Shown here one piece after another: positions 16,431 through 25,944 of a stretch of 64,000 bases of DNA (position 1 is the first letter of the stretch; every line of letters begins with the position of its first letter). The stretch comes from GCA-003244245 sp052390495 (GTDB lineage Bacteria > Actinomycetota > Actinomycetes > Mycobacteriales > Pseudonocardiaceae). Position numbers and translations under genes: made by a program. Location: assembly GCA_052390495.1 (NCBI GenBank), contig JBQTGW010000014.1:37786-101785 (forward strand). Direction: 5' to 3'. The notes beneath the pieces were generated by a model. That model did no database searches and was not told where the DNA came from. It saw nothing but the letters and a program-made list of their open reading frames with translations.

Positions 16431-17996
16431 ATGGCAACGGAGGGGAGTGTGGGCCCGGTTACGGAGTTCTGCGCTGCGTTGCGGCGGTTGCAGCGGGGTT
16501 GTGAGCTTGACCTGGCGACGCTGGCCCGTCGATTGAGGTACAGCAGATCCCAGCTGTATGCGATCTTGGATGGTCAGATTCACCGACCGCCGGAGTGGGA
16601 CCGGCTGGTCGAGCCACTGGTCCGGGCCTGCACCAACGATGACGAACGCGCAGTCGGTGAGTGGCGCCGCCGCCACGGCGTGCTTGTCGAGGTATGCGAC
16701 GAGCTGCGGCGCCGGGACCGGCCCGCCGACGTGCTCAAGCCTTCCGCAGGGGTGGGGCGGGCGTGGAACGTACCCGCCCGCAGCCCGGTGTTCACCGGAC
16801 GTGGTGAGCTACTCAGCTCGCTGCGTGCGTCGCTTGAGAAAGACCACTCGACGGTGGTGGTACAGGCCCTGCATGGGATGGGTGGGATCGGCAAGACTGC
16901 GCTGGCGATCGAGTACGCCCACCGGCACGGAGCCGAGTACGACGTGGTCTGGTGGGTCCCTTCGGAGCAACCAGCGCTGGTGGCCGACCGGCTGGCCGAG
17001 CTGGCCCACACTCTCGGCCTGGCGACCGTCACCGACCCCGTAACGGCGGCAGTGGCCCGGGTGCTGGGAGCCCTGCGGGAACGGACCGGCTGGCTGCTGA
17101 TCTTCGACAACGCCGAGGAACCTACAGCGCTGGCCCCTTACCTGCCCGGGGGTGGTGGGCGGGTAGTGATCACCTCCCGCAATCCCGGCTGGCACGACCT
17201 GGCCACCCCAGTAGAGGTGGACGTATTCAACCGGGACGAATCGATCACGCTGCTGCGCCGCCGCGTCCGCCGACTCACCGACGAACAGGCCGGGAGGATC
17301 GCGGAAGCACTCGGGGATCTGCCGCTGGCCCTGGCCCAAGCCGGAGCGCACCTAGCCGACACCGCCACCCCCGTCGAGGACTACCTCACCCTGCTGACCG
17401 AGCGGACTACGGAACTGCTTGCCCAGGGCGCCCCCGCGACCTACCCGGTCCCATTGGCCGCCAGCTCCCAGATCGCTTTCGACCGGCTCACCGCCCAGTC
17501 TCCGGCCGCGCTGCAACTGCTCACCCTGACCGCATTTCTGGCGCCGGAGCCGATCCCGTTGACCCTGTTCACCGCCCACCCGGCCCAGCTACCCGACCCA
17601 CTGGCGAGCGAGGCCGCTGATCCGCTGGCGTTCACCGAGCTGATCCGGCTGCTGCGCCAGAGCGGGCTGGCCCGCGTCGAGCCCACCACCCTGCAACTGC
17701 ACCGACTGCTCGCCGCCATCCTGCGTACTCAACCCCCTCAACAACCCGACCTGCCCACCTGCACCATTCGGCTGCTGCGTGCCGCAGTCCCCGCCGACCC
17801 GTGGAACAATCCGCAGGCATGGTCGGCCTGGCGCCAGCTTCTCCCACACGTCTTGATCGTCACCAACCCCCACGTCCTCTGGAGGCTTGGATCCGATCTC
17901 ATCGTCGAGATTTCTCATGATCTGAGCATCTTGCTGCGAGACACCATGCCAGTGGCGAGCTCAACAAGGCGTGCCACCACTCGCGCGAAAACCTGA
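16431..17996 (+). CDS. XRE-NB-ARC (STAND ATPase) regulator, C-terminally truncated
   Basis: From ATG 16431 (AAGGAG 7 nt upstream) the product has 521 residues. An N-terminal helix-turn-helix (about 8-50) precedes the NB-ARC ATPase with P-loop GMGGIGKT (149-156), Walker B LLIFDNAEE, the VVITSRN sensor and the GDLPLALAQAGA motif. A winged-helix-like region ends at LPHVL. In relatives a long TPR array follows and senses the ligand. Here the frame changes to a basic run and stops, and a TPR-like stretch lies in another frame just downstream. The TPR sensor is therefore lost or shifted. The ligand and target are unknown. Confidence 0.75.
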   Translation: MATEGSVGPVTEFCAALRRLQRGCELDLATLARRLRYSRSQLYAILDGQIHRPPEWDRLVEPLVRACTNDDERAVGEWRRRHGVLVEVCDELRRRDRPADVLKPSAGVGRAWNVPARSPVFTGRGELLSSLRASLEKDHSTVVVQALHGMGGIGKTALAIEYAHRHGAEYDVVWWVPSEQPALVADRLAELAHTLGLATVTDPVTAAVARVLGALRERTGWLLIFDNAEEPTALAPYLPGGGGRVVITSRNPGWHDLATPVEVDVFNRDESITLLRRRVRRLTDEQAGRIAEALGDLPLALAQAGAHLADTATPVEDYLTLLTERTTELLAQGAPATYPVPLAASSQIAFDRLTAQSPAALQLLTLTAFLAPEPIPLTLFTAHPAQLPDPLASEAADPLAFTELIRLLRQSGLARVEPTTLQLHRLLAAILRTQPPQQPDLPTCTIRLLRAAVPADPWNNPQAWSAWRQLLPHVLIVTNPHVLWRLGSDLIVEISHDLSILLRDTMPVASSTRRATTRAKT

Positions 17997-18058
17997 TCCG
18001 CTGGAACAGCATAGGGAGCAACGTCCGTGGCAGAGCAGGGAAGCAGCGCATCGAGTAG
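17945..18058 (+). pseudogene. Possible TPR remnant of the NB-ARC gene
   Basis: A frame different from the main one reads HASGELNKACHHSRENLIRW before a TAG. The spacing of G, A and NL positions is TPR-like, and it lies exactly where the array should begin. The evidence is short and compositional, so this is tentative. Confidence 0.35.
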
Positions 18059-18161
18059 CGGCTTACCCCGCCAATTGGGGGACCACTATTGGGGGCGACC
18101 AGGCACCCGTTCGGACGTCTTATTGATCGTACCGCCCGATTCACGACCGTAAGAGGTCACC

Positions 18162-18659
18162 ATGGGCACGATCACCAGACGAGCCGTCGGAGCGCTCGCC
18201 ACAATACTTCTGGGCGCCGCGGTGGTTACCGCAGGCGCCATCCCGGCGCAGGCGGTGGCCTCGCAGAACTCGGTGCCGACCCTCACCGGTATCCGGACCG
18301 GAGTGCATCCGACGTTCGACCGGATCGTGCTCGATTTCTCCGGCGGGCGCCCGCCGGTCCGCTCCGAGTTCGTCGACGAGCTGAAACAGGACCCCTCCGA
18401 CCGGATCGAGTGGCTCACCGGGTGCGCGTTCGCCCAAGTGCGGATGCAGGGGGCAGCTGCGCACGACGACGCGGGTAACGCCACCTACCTGGGGCCGCAG
18501 AAATTCCGCACCCGCAACCTGTCCAACGTCATGGCGGTGGCGATCACCGGCGACTTCGAAGCGGTGTTGAGCATCGGGATCGGGATGCGCAAGCAGACGT
18601 CGGTCACCGTGTTCACGCTCACCGGCCCGGATCGCGTCGTGATCGACGTCGGCCGCTGA
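18162..18659 (+). CDS. Secreted AMIN-like domain protein
   Basis: The 165-residue protein has a Sec signal peptide (RRAVGALATILLGAAVVTAGAIP, cleavage after AQA). The mature part opens with GIRTGVHPTFDRIVLDFSGG and ends TLTGPDRVVIDVG. This FDRxVxDFxG / DRVVIDV pattern is that of the AMIN-like beta domain found in many actinobacterial exported proteins. AMIN domains bind cell-wall polymers in other systems; no catalytic residues are seen. It ends 97 bp before cobN. Confidence 0.75.
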   Translation: MGTITRRAVGALATILLGAAVVTAGAIPAQAVASQNSVPTLTGIRTGVHPTFDRIVLDFSGGRPPVRSEFVDELKQDPSDRIEWLTGCAFAQVRMQGAAAHDDAGNATYLGPQKFRTRNLSNVMAVAITGDFEAVLSIGIGMRKQTSVTVFTLTGPDRVVIDVGR

Positions 18660-18701
18660 AGTTAGGATTGTGTCGCCAGAGGGCGAGCGACCCAGTGTCC
18701 C

Positions 18702-18732
18702 GAGGCCCGCCGTGCTCAGCGCGGCGGGCCTC
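18702..18732. terminator. Strong GC hairpin before cobN
   Basis: GAGGCCCGCCG (18702-18712) pairs perfectly with 18722-18732 across a 9-nt loop. It sits between the AMIN-like gene and the cobN ribosome-binding site (18743-18749) and has no U-tract. It may end the upstream transcript or act as an attenuator. I could not find the conserved boxes of a cobalamin riboswitch. Confidence 0.5.
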
Positions 18733-18756
18733 GCCGTCCTCGAAGGAGGAGTTGGA

Positions 18757-21700
18757 GTGCGGATCCTGCTGCTGTCCACCGCCGATACCGATCTGCTCGC
18801 CGCCCACGGCTGTGGTGCCGGTTACCGAGTCGCCAACCCGGCCCGGACCGAGCCCGCCGAGCTCCCCGCGCTGCTCGATGATGTGGACATCGCGATTGTC
18901 CGCTTGCTCGGCGGACGGCGGGCGTGGGAGCAGGGGCTCACGGCGCTGCTGCGGTCGGGGGTGCCGACAGTTTGCCTGGGCGGTGAGGCGACGCCGGACG
19001 CTGAGCTCATGGCGGCCTCGACGGTCCCGGCGGGAGTGGTCGCCGAGGCGCTGCGCTACCTGGTCGCCGGGGGGCCTGTGAACCTGGCGCAGCTGGCCCG
19101 CTTCCTGTCCGACACCGTGCTGTTCACCGGGGAGGGCTTCGAGCCACCGGCCCCTACCCCTGAGTACGGCGTGCACGGCACGGAGACACACCGTGCACAG
19201 GAGCCTGACACGCCGGAGGATATGGGGCGCCCGACCGTGGGCATCGTGTTCTACCGCGCGCATGCGCTGGCCGGGAACACCGGTTTCGTCGACGTCCTGG
19301 CCGATGCCGTGCGGGCCGCCGGGGCGAATGCGCTGGCGGTGTTCTGCGGCTCACTGCGTGGACTGGGCGATACGCAGGCCCACGGGCTGTGCACGCTGCT
19401 GGGGCGCTGCGATGCGGTGATCACCACGGTGCTCGCGGCGGGCGGCAGCGCAGGCGCCGAGGAGGACGCCTGGGAGGCTGGCGCGCTCGCCGCGCTGGAC
19501 GTCCCGGTGCTCCAAGGCTTGTGCCTGACCACCTCGCGGTCGACCTGGCAGGCCAGCGACGCGGCACTGTCCCCGATGGACGCCGCCATGCAGGTCGCGA
19601 TCCCGGAGTTCGACGGACGGCTGGTATCGGTGCCGTTCTCCTTCAAGGAGCCTGGAGCAGACGGCATCCCGGTGTATGTGGCCGATCCCGAGCGGGCCGC
19701 CCGGGTGGCGGGCACTGCCGTCGCGCTGGCCCGGCTGCGCCACATACCCGCTGCGGACAAGCGACTCGCGATCGTGCTGTCGGCCTACCCAACCAAGCAC
19801 TCGCGCATCGGCAACGCCGTGGGCCTGGACACCCCGGCTTCCGCGGTGGTGCTGCTGCGCGCCCTCGCCGAGGCCGGATACCACCTGGGGGACCTGGACG
19901 TCGACACGCTGGAGGGCGACGCGCTGATCCACCGGTTGATCGCCGCGGGTGGACACGACGTGGAATGGCTCACCGAGGAGCAGATGGCGGACGCAGCCAT
20001 CCGGATCCCCGCTGCGCAATACATGGAATGGTTCACGGCTGCGCCGCAGAGCCTGCGGGAGTCTGTCATTCGGGCTTGGGGTGAACCACCGGGGCAGCTG
20101 TATGTGGACGGCACCGACATTTCTGGGGAGGCGATCTACGTCGGGTCGTTGCGGTTCGGCAATGTAATTCTGATGATCCAGCCTCCGCGCGGGTTCGGCG
20201 AGAACCCGGTGGCGATCTACCACGACCCCGAGCTGGCCCCTTCGCACCAGTACCTCGCAGCGTACCGGTGGCTGGAGCACTCGTTCGGTGCGCACGCCGT
20301 GGTGCACCTGGGCAAGCACGGCAACCTGGAATGGCTGCCCGGCAAGGGCCTGGGGCTGGCCGCTGAGGATGCCCCGGATGCCGTACTGGGCAACCTGCCG
20401 CTGGTGTACCCGTTCATCGTCAACGACCCTGGTGAGGGCACCCAGGCCAAGCGCAGGGCGCACGCCACCATCGTCGATCACATGATCCCGCCGATGGCCC
20501 GTGCCGACACCTACGGCGACCTCGCCCGGCTCGAGCAGCTGCTCGACGAGTACGCCACCGTGGCCGCGCTGGACCCGGAGAAGCTGCCCACCCTGCGGGA
20601 CCAGATCTGGACCCTGATCCAGAGCGCCCAGCTGCACCGGGATCTGGGTGCCGACGCCGCCCCCGACGAGGCGGACTTCGACGACTTCGTGCTGCATCTC
20701 GACGGGTACCTGTGCGAGATCAAGGACGTGCAGATCCGCGACGGGCTGCACGTGCTGGGCCGGGCCCCTGAGGGTGGCGAGCTGGTGAACGACGTGCTGG
20801 CGATCCTGCGAGCCCGTCAGGTGTTCGGCTCCGGCGCGCCGCTACCCGGGCTGCGGGCCGCCATCGCCGAGTGGATCGGCCTGGACGAGCAGGCGCTGCT
20901 CGCCGAACCCGGCGCGCTGGTCAAGGTCCCGGCGACGCTGTTCTGGGAGACCACCGGAAAGGACCACCCCGGCGAAGGGAACGTCCGGGCGAGCGACGTC
21001 ATCGACTGTCTCGAACTCACCGCCCGCAAGCTCCTGGACTACCTCGCCGGCTCGGAAGAAGGGCACCGGCCCTGGTCGCCCGATCTGGCCCGGCACGCGA
21101 TCACCGTGTGCCTTGGCGACTGCATCGGCGACGCGGTGCGGTCCAGCGACCGAATCGAGGCGGTGCTGCGGTTCGGCTGCACCGAACTGGTGCCCCGGCT
21201 GGCAGGCACCCCCGCCGAGATCACCAACGTGCTGCGGGCCCTGGAAGGGCGATTCGTCGAGCCCGGCCCATCCGGCTCGCCCACTCGTGGGCTGGTCTCG
21301 GTGCTGCCCACCGGGCGCAATTTCTACTCCGTGGACCCCAAGGCCATCCCGTCTCGTAACGCCTTCGAGGTGGGCGCCGCGCTGGCGGACTCCCTGCTGG
21401 CCCGGCACCACGCCGACGCTGGAACATGGCCCACCTCGGTGGGGCTCACCGTCTGGGGCACCAGCGCTATGCGTACTCAGGGCGACGACATCGGCGAGGT
21501 GCTTGCGCTGCTCGGCGTCCGCCCGACCTGGGACGACGCATCGCGGCGGGTCAGCGGACTGGACGTGGTCGCACTCGGCGAGCTCGGCAGGCCCCGCATC
21601 GACGTGGTGCTGCGCATCTCCGGTTTCTTCCGGGACGCCTTCCCGCATGTTGTGGCGCTCATCGACGACGCCATCGAGACGGTCGCGCGGCTGGACGAAC

Positions 21701-22506
21701 CGGACGAGGACAACTACGTCGCCGCGCACTACCGGGCCGACCTGGCCACCCATGGCGACGACCGCCGAGCCCGCACCCGGATCTTCGGCTCCAAACCCGG
21801 CGCGTACGGCGCCGGGCTGCTGCCGCTGATCGACAGCGGACAGTGGCGCACCGACGCCGACCTCGCCGAGGTCTATGCCACCTGGGGCGGCTACGCCTAC
21901 GGGCGAGGGCTGGACGGAGCCGCCGCGCGGAGCGACATGGAGCACGCCTTCCGCCGCATCACCGTGGCCGCCAAGAACGTCGACACCCGTGAGCACGACA
22001 TTGCCGATTCCGACGACTACTTCCAGTACCACGGCGGGATGGTCGCCATGGTGCGTTCATTAACTGGGCGCAGTCCAGGCGCCTATGTGGGTGATTCCGC
22101 GGTGCCCCATGCGGTGAAGACGCGTTCGCTGGCTGAGGAGACCCGCCGGGTCTTCCGCTCCCGGGTGGTCAACCCACGGTGGATCGCCGCGATGCAGCGG
22201 CACGGCTACAAGGGCGCTTTCGAGCTGGCCGCCACCGTCGACTACCTCTTCGGCTTCGACGCCACCGCGGGCGTGGTGGAGGACTGGATGTACCACCAGC
22301 TCACCCAGTCGTATGTGCTCGACGAGCAGGTGCAGCAGTTCCTGCGGCAGTCCAACCCGTGGGCGCTGCGCGGGATGACTGAGCGGCTACTCGAAGCCGC
22401 CGACCGGGGCCTATGGGCGCAGCCCGATCCGGCCGATCTCGAAGCCCTGCGAGCGGTCTATCTGGACCTGGAGGGAGATCTCGAGCAGGGCCAGGGACTG
22501 CTGTAA
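18757..22506 (+). CDS. cobN: Cobaltochelatase subunit CobN
   Basis: CobN is the large subunit of the ATP-dependent chelatase that inserts cobalt into hydrogenobyrinic a,c-diamide in the aerobic cobalamin route. The 1249-residue protein starts VRILLLSTADTDLLAA at GTG 18757, preceded by AAGGAGGAG. Family hallmarks include AYPTKHSRIGNAVGLDTPAS, HLGKHGNLEWLPGKGLGL, HYDDYVAAHYRADL-like segments, and GGYAYGRG followed by DYFQYHGGMVA. No Mg-protoporphyrin-specific genes are near. The ChlI-ChlD protein at 23944 and CobO at 25945 are the expected partners. Confidence 0.95.
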   Translation: MRILLLSTADTDLLAAHGCGAGYRVANPARTEPAELPALLDDVDIAIVRLLGGRRAWEQGLTALLRSGVPTVCLGGEATPDAELMAASTVPAGVVAEALRYLVAGGPVNLAQLARFLSDTVLFTGEGFEPPAPTPEYGVHGTETHRAQEPDTPEDMGRPTVGIVFYRAHALAGNTGFVDVLADAVRAAGANALAVFCGSLRGLGDTQAHGLCTLLGRCDAVITTVLAAGGSAGAEEDAWEAGALAALDVPVLQGLCLTTSRSTWQASDAALSPMDAAMQVAIPEFDGRLVSVPFSFKEPGADGIPVYVADPERAARVAGTAVALARLRHIPAADKRLAIVLSAYPTKHSRIGNAVGLDTPASAVVLLRALAEAGYHLGDLDVDTLEGDALIHRLIAAGGHDVEWLTEEQMADAAIRIPAAQYMEWFTAAPQSLRESVIRAWGEPPGQLYVDGTDISGEAIYVGSLRFGNVILMIQPPRGFGENPVAIYHDPELAPSHQYLAAYRWLEHSFGAHAVVHLGKHGNLEWLPGKGLGLAAEDAPDAVLGNLPLVYPFIVNDPGEGTQAKRRAHATIVDHMIPPMARADTYGDLARLEQLLDEYATVAALDPEKLPTLRDQIWTLIQSAQLHRDLGADAAPDEADFDDFVLHLDGYLCEIKDVQIRDGLHVLGRAPEGGELVNDVLAILRARQVFGSGAPLPGLRAAIAEWIGLDEQALLAEPGALVKVPATLFWETTGKDHPGEGNVRASDVIDCLELTARKLLDYLAGSEEGHRPWSPDLARHAITVCLGDCIGDAVRSSDRIEAVLRFGCTELVPRLAGTPAEITNVLRALEGRFVEPGPSGSPTRGLVSVLPTGRNFYSVDPKAIPSRNAFEVGAALADSLLARHHADAGTWPTSVGLTVWGTSAMRTQGDDIGEVLALLGVRPTWDDASRRVSGLDVVALGELGRPRIDVVLRISGFFRDAFPHVVALIDDAIETVARLDEPDEDNYVAAHYRADLATHGDDRRARTRIFGSKPGAYGAGLLPLIDSGQWRTDADLAEVYATWGGYAYGRGLDGAAARSDMEHAFRRITVAAKNVDTREHDIADSDDYFQYHGGMVAMVRSLTGRSPGAYVGDSAVPHAVKTRSLAEETRRVFRSRVVNPRWIAAMQRHGYKGAFELAATVDYLFGFDATAGVVEDWMYHQLTQSYVLDEQVQQFLRQSNPWALRGMTERLLEAADRGLWAQPDPADLEALRAVYLDLEGDLEQGQGLL

Positions 22507-22628
22507 CTTATTGTAGTCGCATAGCTCCACAGGGTATTCCTACTCACCCGGGCTTGATCTCCCGTTCCCCACCTGATGGAGTGTCGCGGCGCAGTGCGTG
22601 ACGGTTCAAGGGCTGGGAGGCAGGTGGG

Positions 22629-23438
22629 ATGCGGGTAATCGGGCGGGCCACCCTGGGGATCGCTGTTCTCTTGGCCGCGATCTGCACGCCAGTGGCGCTG
22701 GCTGGCGCGCCCTCCAGCGCCGATTCCCCTGGTAGGCCGGGCTCCGGTGCCCCAGCGGAACCCCGCATCGTCGGGGGCGAGCCAACCAGCGCCGCCGCGT
22801 ACCCGTGGGTGGTCGCCCTGGCCAGAGGGAAAAGCGACGCGGCCTACTGCGGCGGTGCGCTGGTCGCCCCCGATCGGGTGGTCACCGCCGCGCACTGCAT
22901 CAGCGGCTACCCAGCAGGCAGTGTTCGGGTGATTGCGGGGCGCACCGACCTGCGCAGCAACAAGGGCGAAGAGCGGTGGGTGGTGCGTTACTGGGTCGAC
23001 CCCGGTTACGAGTCCCCGATCGAGGGCGACGACGTCGCGGTGTTGCTCCTCGATTATCCGGTGCCCTACCGCCCAGTACCGCTGGAGGACGACCAAGACG
23101 CCTACCGGGCCGGCGTACCCGCTACGGTGTTCGGCTGGGGATACACCTCGGAGGCTGGGCCGACGTCGCCGGTGCTGCGCAGCGCCGAAGTCCCGCTGAT
23201 CGCCGACTCGGACTGTGCCGACACCTACGAGGAGTTCAACTCGCAGGAAATGGTCTGCGCCGGGGAGCCCAGTGGCGGGGCGGATGCCTGCTACGGCGAC
23301 TCAGGTGGCCCGCTGATCGCATCCGGCCGCCTGATCGGCATCACCTCATGGGGTAGTGGTTGCGGCCGCGAGAGTGCACCCGGCGTCTTCGTGCGAGTAG
23401 CGTCCTATGCAGACGATATCGACGACAAGCTGGATTGA
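22629..23438 (+). CDS. Secreted trypsin-like serine protease (S1 family)
   Basis: The 269-residue pre-proenzyme has a signal peptide (to about residue 26), a Pro/Ser/Gly-rich propeptide and the activation site RIVGG (IVGG at 47-50). The triad is H89 (TAAHC), D135 (GDDVAVL) and S225 (GDSGGP). D219 six residues before the serine predicts cleavage after Lys/Arg. Cysteine pairs C74-C90, C196-C210 and C221-C245 fit the fold. It lies between cobN and the chelatase gene in the same direction, with no evident link to cobalamin. Confidence 0.92.
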   Translation: MRVIGRATLGIAVLLAAICTPVALAGAPSSADSPGRPGSGAPAEPRIVGGEPTSAAAYPWVVALARGKSDAAYCGGALVAPDRVVTAAHCISGYPAGSVRVIAGRTDLRSNKGEERWVVRYWVDPGYESPIEGDDVAVLLLDYPVPYRPVPLEDDQDAYRAGVPATVFGWGYTSEAGPTSPVLRSAEVPLIADSDCADTYEEFNSQEMVCAGEPSGGADACYGDSGGPLIASGRLIGITSWGSGCGRESAPGVFVRVASYADDIDDKLD

Positions 23439-23443
23439 TCCAT

Positions 23444-23947
23444 ATGGACCACACCCTGCTCCACCGGCGGCTGTCCGCCGACCTGGCGCCCACGATGCTG
23501 TACGCCCTGCTGCGCCTGCGGGTGGAGGTACTCGTGGTCGAGCAGGGGTGTCCCTATCAGGAGCTGGACGGCCGGGACCTAGACGCGACAACGCGGCACT
23601 TCTGGCTCGCGCCGGGCGCTGACATCGAGAACGTTCAGGCAACCCTGCGGATGCTGGAGCCGGCTGAGGGTCAGTTCCGGATCGGTCGGGTCTGTGCGGC
23701 CAGCCACGCAAGGGGCAAAGGCGCGGCCCGGCGGCTGCTGGAGGCGGCGCTGGCCGAGGTGGGCGACGCCCCCTGCGTGCTCGATGCACAGTCTCATCTG
23801 ACCGGGCTCTACAGTACGTTCGGCTTCGCACCGGTCGGCGCGGAGTTCGTCGAGCAAGGCGTTGCGCACGTGCCGATGCGCCGCGAGCGATCGGCGAGGG
23901 TGGGCTGGTCGCCGAGAGAACAGTCATCTGCAACGATCGTCCGGTGA
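23444..23947 (+). CDS. ElaA-like GNAT acetyltransferase
   Basis: The 167-residue protein begins MDHTLLHRRLSADLAP. It contains LYALLRLRVEVLVVEQGCPYQELDG, the ElaA signature, with the acetyl-CoA loop as VCAASHARGKGAARRLLE and LYSTFGFAPVGAEFVE near the end. Substrate unknown. ATG 23444 is six bases after the protease stop, and its own stop overlaps the chelatase start (GTGA), so it is co-translated with that gene. Confidence 0.85.
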   Translation: MDHTLLHRRLSADLAPTMLYALLRLRVEVLVVEQGCPYQELDGRDLDATTRHFWLAPGADIENVQATLRMLEPAEGQFRIGRVCAASHARGKGAARRLLEAALAEVGDAPCVLDAQSHLTGLYSTFGFAPVGAEFVEQGVAHVPMRRERSARVGWSPREQSSATIVR

Positions 23948-25935
23948 GCACTGCCCGCTATCCGTTCGCCGCGATCGTCGGGCATGAGGATCTCCGGCTG
24001 GCCCTGCTGCTGACCGCGGTGCACCCGGGGATCGGTGGAGTGTTGGTGCGGGGCGAGAAGGGCACCGCGAAGTCGACGGTGGTCCGGGCGGTGGCGGCGC
24101 TGCTGCCCCCGGTGCGGCTGGTGCCGGGATGCCGATTCTGCTGCGACCCCTCAATACCGGACCCGGCCTGCCCGGACGGCCCGCATGCCCAGGTGGGAGG
24201 CGAGACCCGCGCGGCCCGGCTGGTCGAGCTACCGGTCGGCGCTACCGACGACCGCCTGGTGGGCTCGCTGGACCTGCAGCGAGCCCTCACCGAGGGCATT
24301 TCCGCCTACCAGCCCGGGTTGCTGGCCGCCGCGCACCGCGGCGTGCTTTATGTCGACGAGGTCAACCTGCTGCCGGACCACTTGGTCGACCTGTTACTCG
24401 ACGCCGCCGCGATGGGCCGCGCACATGTCGAGCGTGACGGCGTGTCGGTGTCGCATGCCGCGTCGTTTCTGCTGGTCGGCACCATGAACCCGGAGGAGGG
24501 GGAGCTGCGCCCGCAGCTGCTGGACCGCTTCGGTCTCACCGTGGAGGTGGCCGCCTCCCGCGATGTCCAGACGCGGGTGGAGGTGGTGCGCCGTCGGCTG
24601 GCCTACGAGGCGGATCCAGCCGGCTTCGCGGCGAGCTGGCAGGCGCACGACGGTGCGCTCGCGGAGCGGATCACCGCGGCCCGCTGCTTGCTGCCCGGGG
24701 TGTCGCTTCCGGATGACCAGCTGCACCGGGTCGCCGCGGTGTGTGCCACGTTCGAGGTCGATGGAATGCGCGCCGACCTGGTGCTGGCCCGCACCGCGCT
24801 GGCGCACGCCGCCTGGCGGGGGGACGACACGGTGTGCGAGGACGACGTCCGGGTCGCCGCCCGGCTGGCGTTGCCCCACCGTCGCCGCCGCGACCCGTTC
24901 GACGAACCTGGGCTGGACGGCGAGCAGCTCGAGGACGCGCTACGCCAAGCCTCAAGCGATCTTGGTCAGTCACCTGCGCCCGAGGGACCACCCGACGACC
25001 CGGGTGGTGGCGCACCCGATCAGCCACCCGCTGACGTCCAGAGCGGTAACGGTGCCCAACGCCCGGCGGTGCCGGGAAGTGAGAGTCCGGCGGTGCCGGG
25101 AAATGGTGCCGCTGGTGAGCGGCAGGCGCCCGCGCCCCCGGTACCCTTCCGCGCGCGGCTGCTGCAGGTACCCGGCCTCGGCGCCGGAGCCCCTGGCCGG
25201 CGATCTCGGGCCAGGACAACCACCGGCCGCAGCATCCGGTCGTCCACACTAGACGGCACTGGGTTGCACCTGCTCGGCACACTGGCCGCCGCCGCCCCGC
25301 ACCAACACGACCGTGGGCGCCGTGGCCCGGGCTTGGTGCTGCACCGCCAGGACGTCCGGCGCGCGGTTCGCGAAGGCCGGGAGTCCAACCTCGTGCTCTT
25401 CGCCGTCGACGCGTCCGGCTCGATGGCCGCGCGGGCCCGGATGTCCGCGGTGACCGGCGCTGTGCTGGCCCTGCTGTTGGACGCCTACCAACGTCGAGAC
25501 AAGGTCGGGCTGGTCACCTTCCGGGGTAGCGGGGCGGAGGTGGTGCTGCCCCCCACCTCGTCGGTGGAGGCAGGTGCCGCCCGGCTGCGGGCGCTGCGCA
25601 CCGGCGGGCGCACTCCGCTGGCCGAAGGGCTGCTGCGTTCGGCACGCGTGCTGGCCACCGAACGGCTGCGGGACCCCACCCGACGAGCGTTGCTGGTAGT
25701 GCTCACCGACGGCCGGGCGACGCACGGCGGGATGGACACCGCACTGCGCGCGGCCGGCCTGCTGCACCGCGACGGTGTGGCCTCGATCGTGGTGGACTGC
25801 GAGTCCGGGCCGGTCCGGCTGGGGCTGGCGGGCCAGCTCGCCGTCGCGCTGCGTGGCGCCTGCGTGCGGCTGGAGGAGCTGTCCGCTGATGCCGTGGCCG
25901 GGGTGGTCCGCGCCGCCCGCACCGTTGCCGCGTAG
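23944..25935 (+). CDS. Fused ChlI-ChlD (BchI-BchD)-type chelatase ATPase/VWA subunit
   Basis: This 663-residue protein joins the two motor subunits of a CobN-type chelatase. The AAA+ domain has Walker A GEKGTAKST (37-45), Walker B VLYVDEVNLL and the arginine-finger region ELRPQLLDRFGL. A Pro/acidic linker (about 335-400) and a basic stretch follow. The C-terminal VWA domain has the MIDAS motif DASGS starting at D489. Actinobacteria use such fusions in place of separate CobS/CobT. The position between cobN and cobO supports cobalt chelation. Confidence 0.92.
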   Translation: MSTARYPFAAIVGHEDLRLALLLTAVHPGIGGVLVRGEKGTAKSTVVRAVAALLPPVRLVPGCRFCCDPSIPDPACPDGPHAQVGGETRAARLVELPVGATDDRLVGSLDLQRALTEGISAYQPGLLAAAHRGVLYVDEVNLLPDHLVDLLLDAAAMGRAHVERDGVSVSHAASFLLVGTMNPEEGELRPQLLDRFGLTVEVAASRDVQTRVEVVRRRLAYEADPAGFAASWQAHDGALAERITAARCLLPGVSLPDDQLHRVAAVCATFEVDGMRADLVLARTALAHAAWRGDDTVCEDDVRVAARLALPHRRRRDPFDEPGLDGEQLEDALRQASSDLGQSPAPEGPPDDPGGGAPDQPPADVQSGNGAQRPAVPGSESPAVPGNGAAGERQAPAPPVPFRARLLQVPGLGAGAPGRRSRARTTTGRSIRSSTLDGTGLHLLGTLAAAAPHQHDRGRRGPGLVLHRQDVRRAVREGRESNLVLFAVDASGSMAARARMSAVTGAVLALLLDAYQRRDKVGLVTFRGSGAEVVLPPTSSVEAGAARLRALRTGGRTPLAEGLLRSARVLATERLRDPTRRALLVVLTDGRATHGGMDTALRAAGLLHRDGVASIVVDCESGPVRLGLAGQLAVALRGACVRLEELSADAVAGVVRAARTVAA

Positions 25936-25944
25936 GAGGTCGAT

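Noticed and set aside
19351..22032. Large antisense frames opposite cobN
   Set aside because: They arise from codon bias of cobN; composition is typical of shadow frames.
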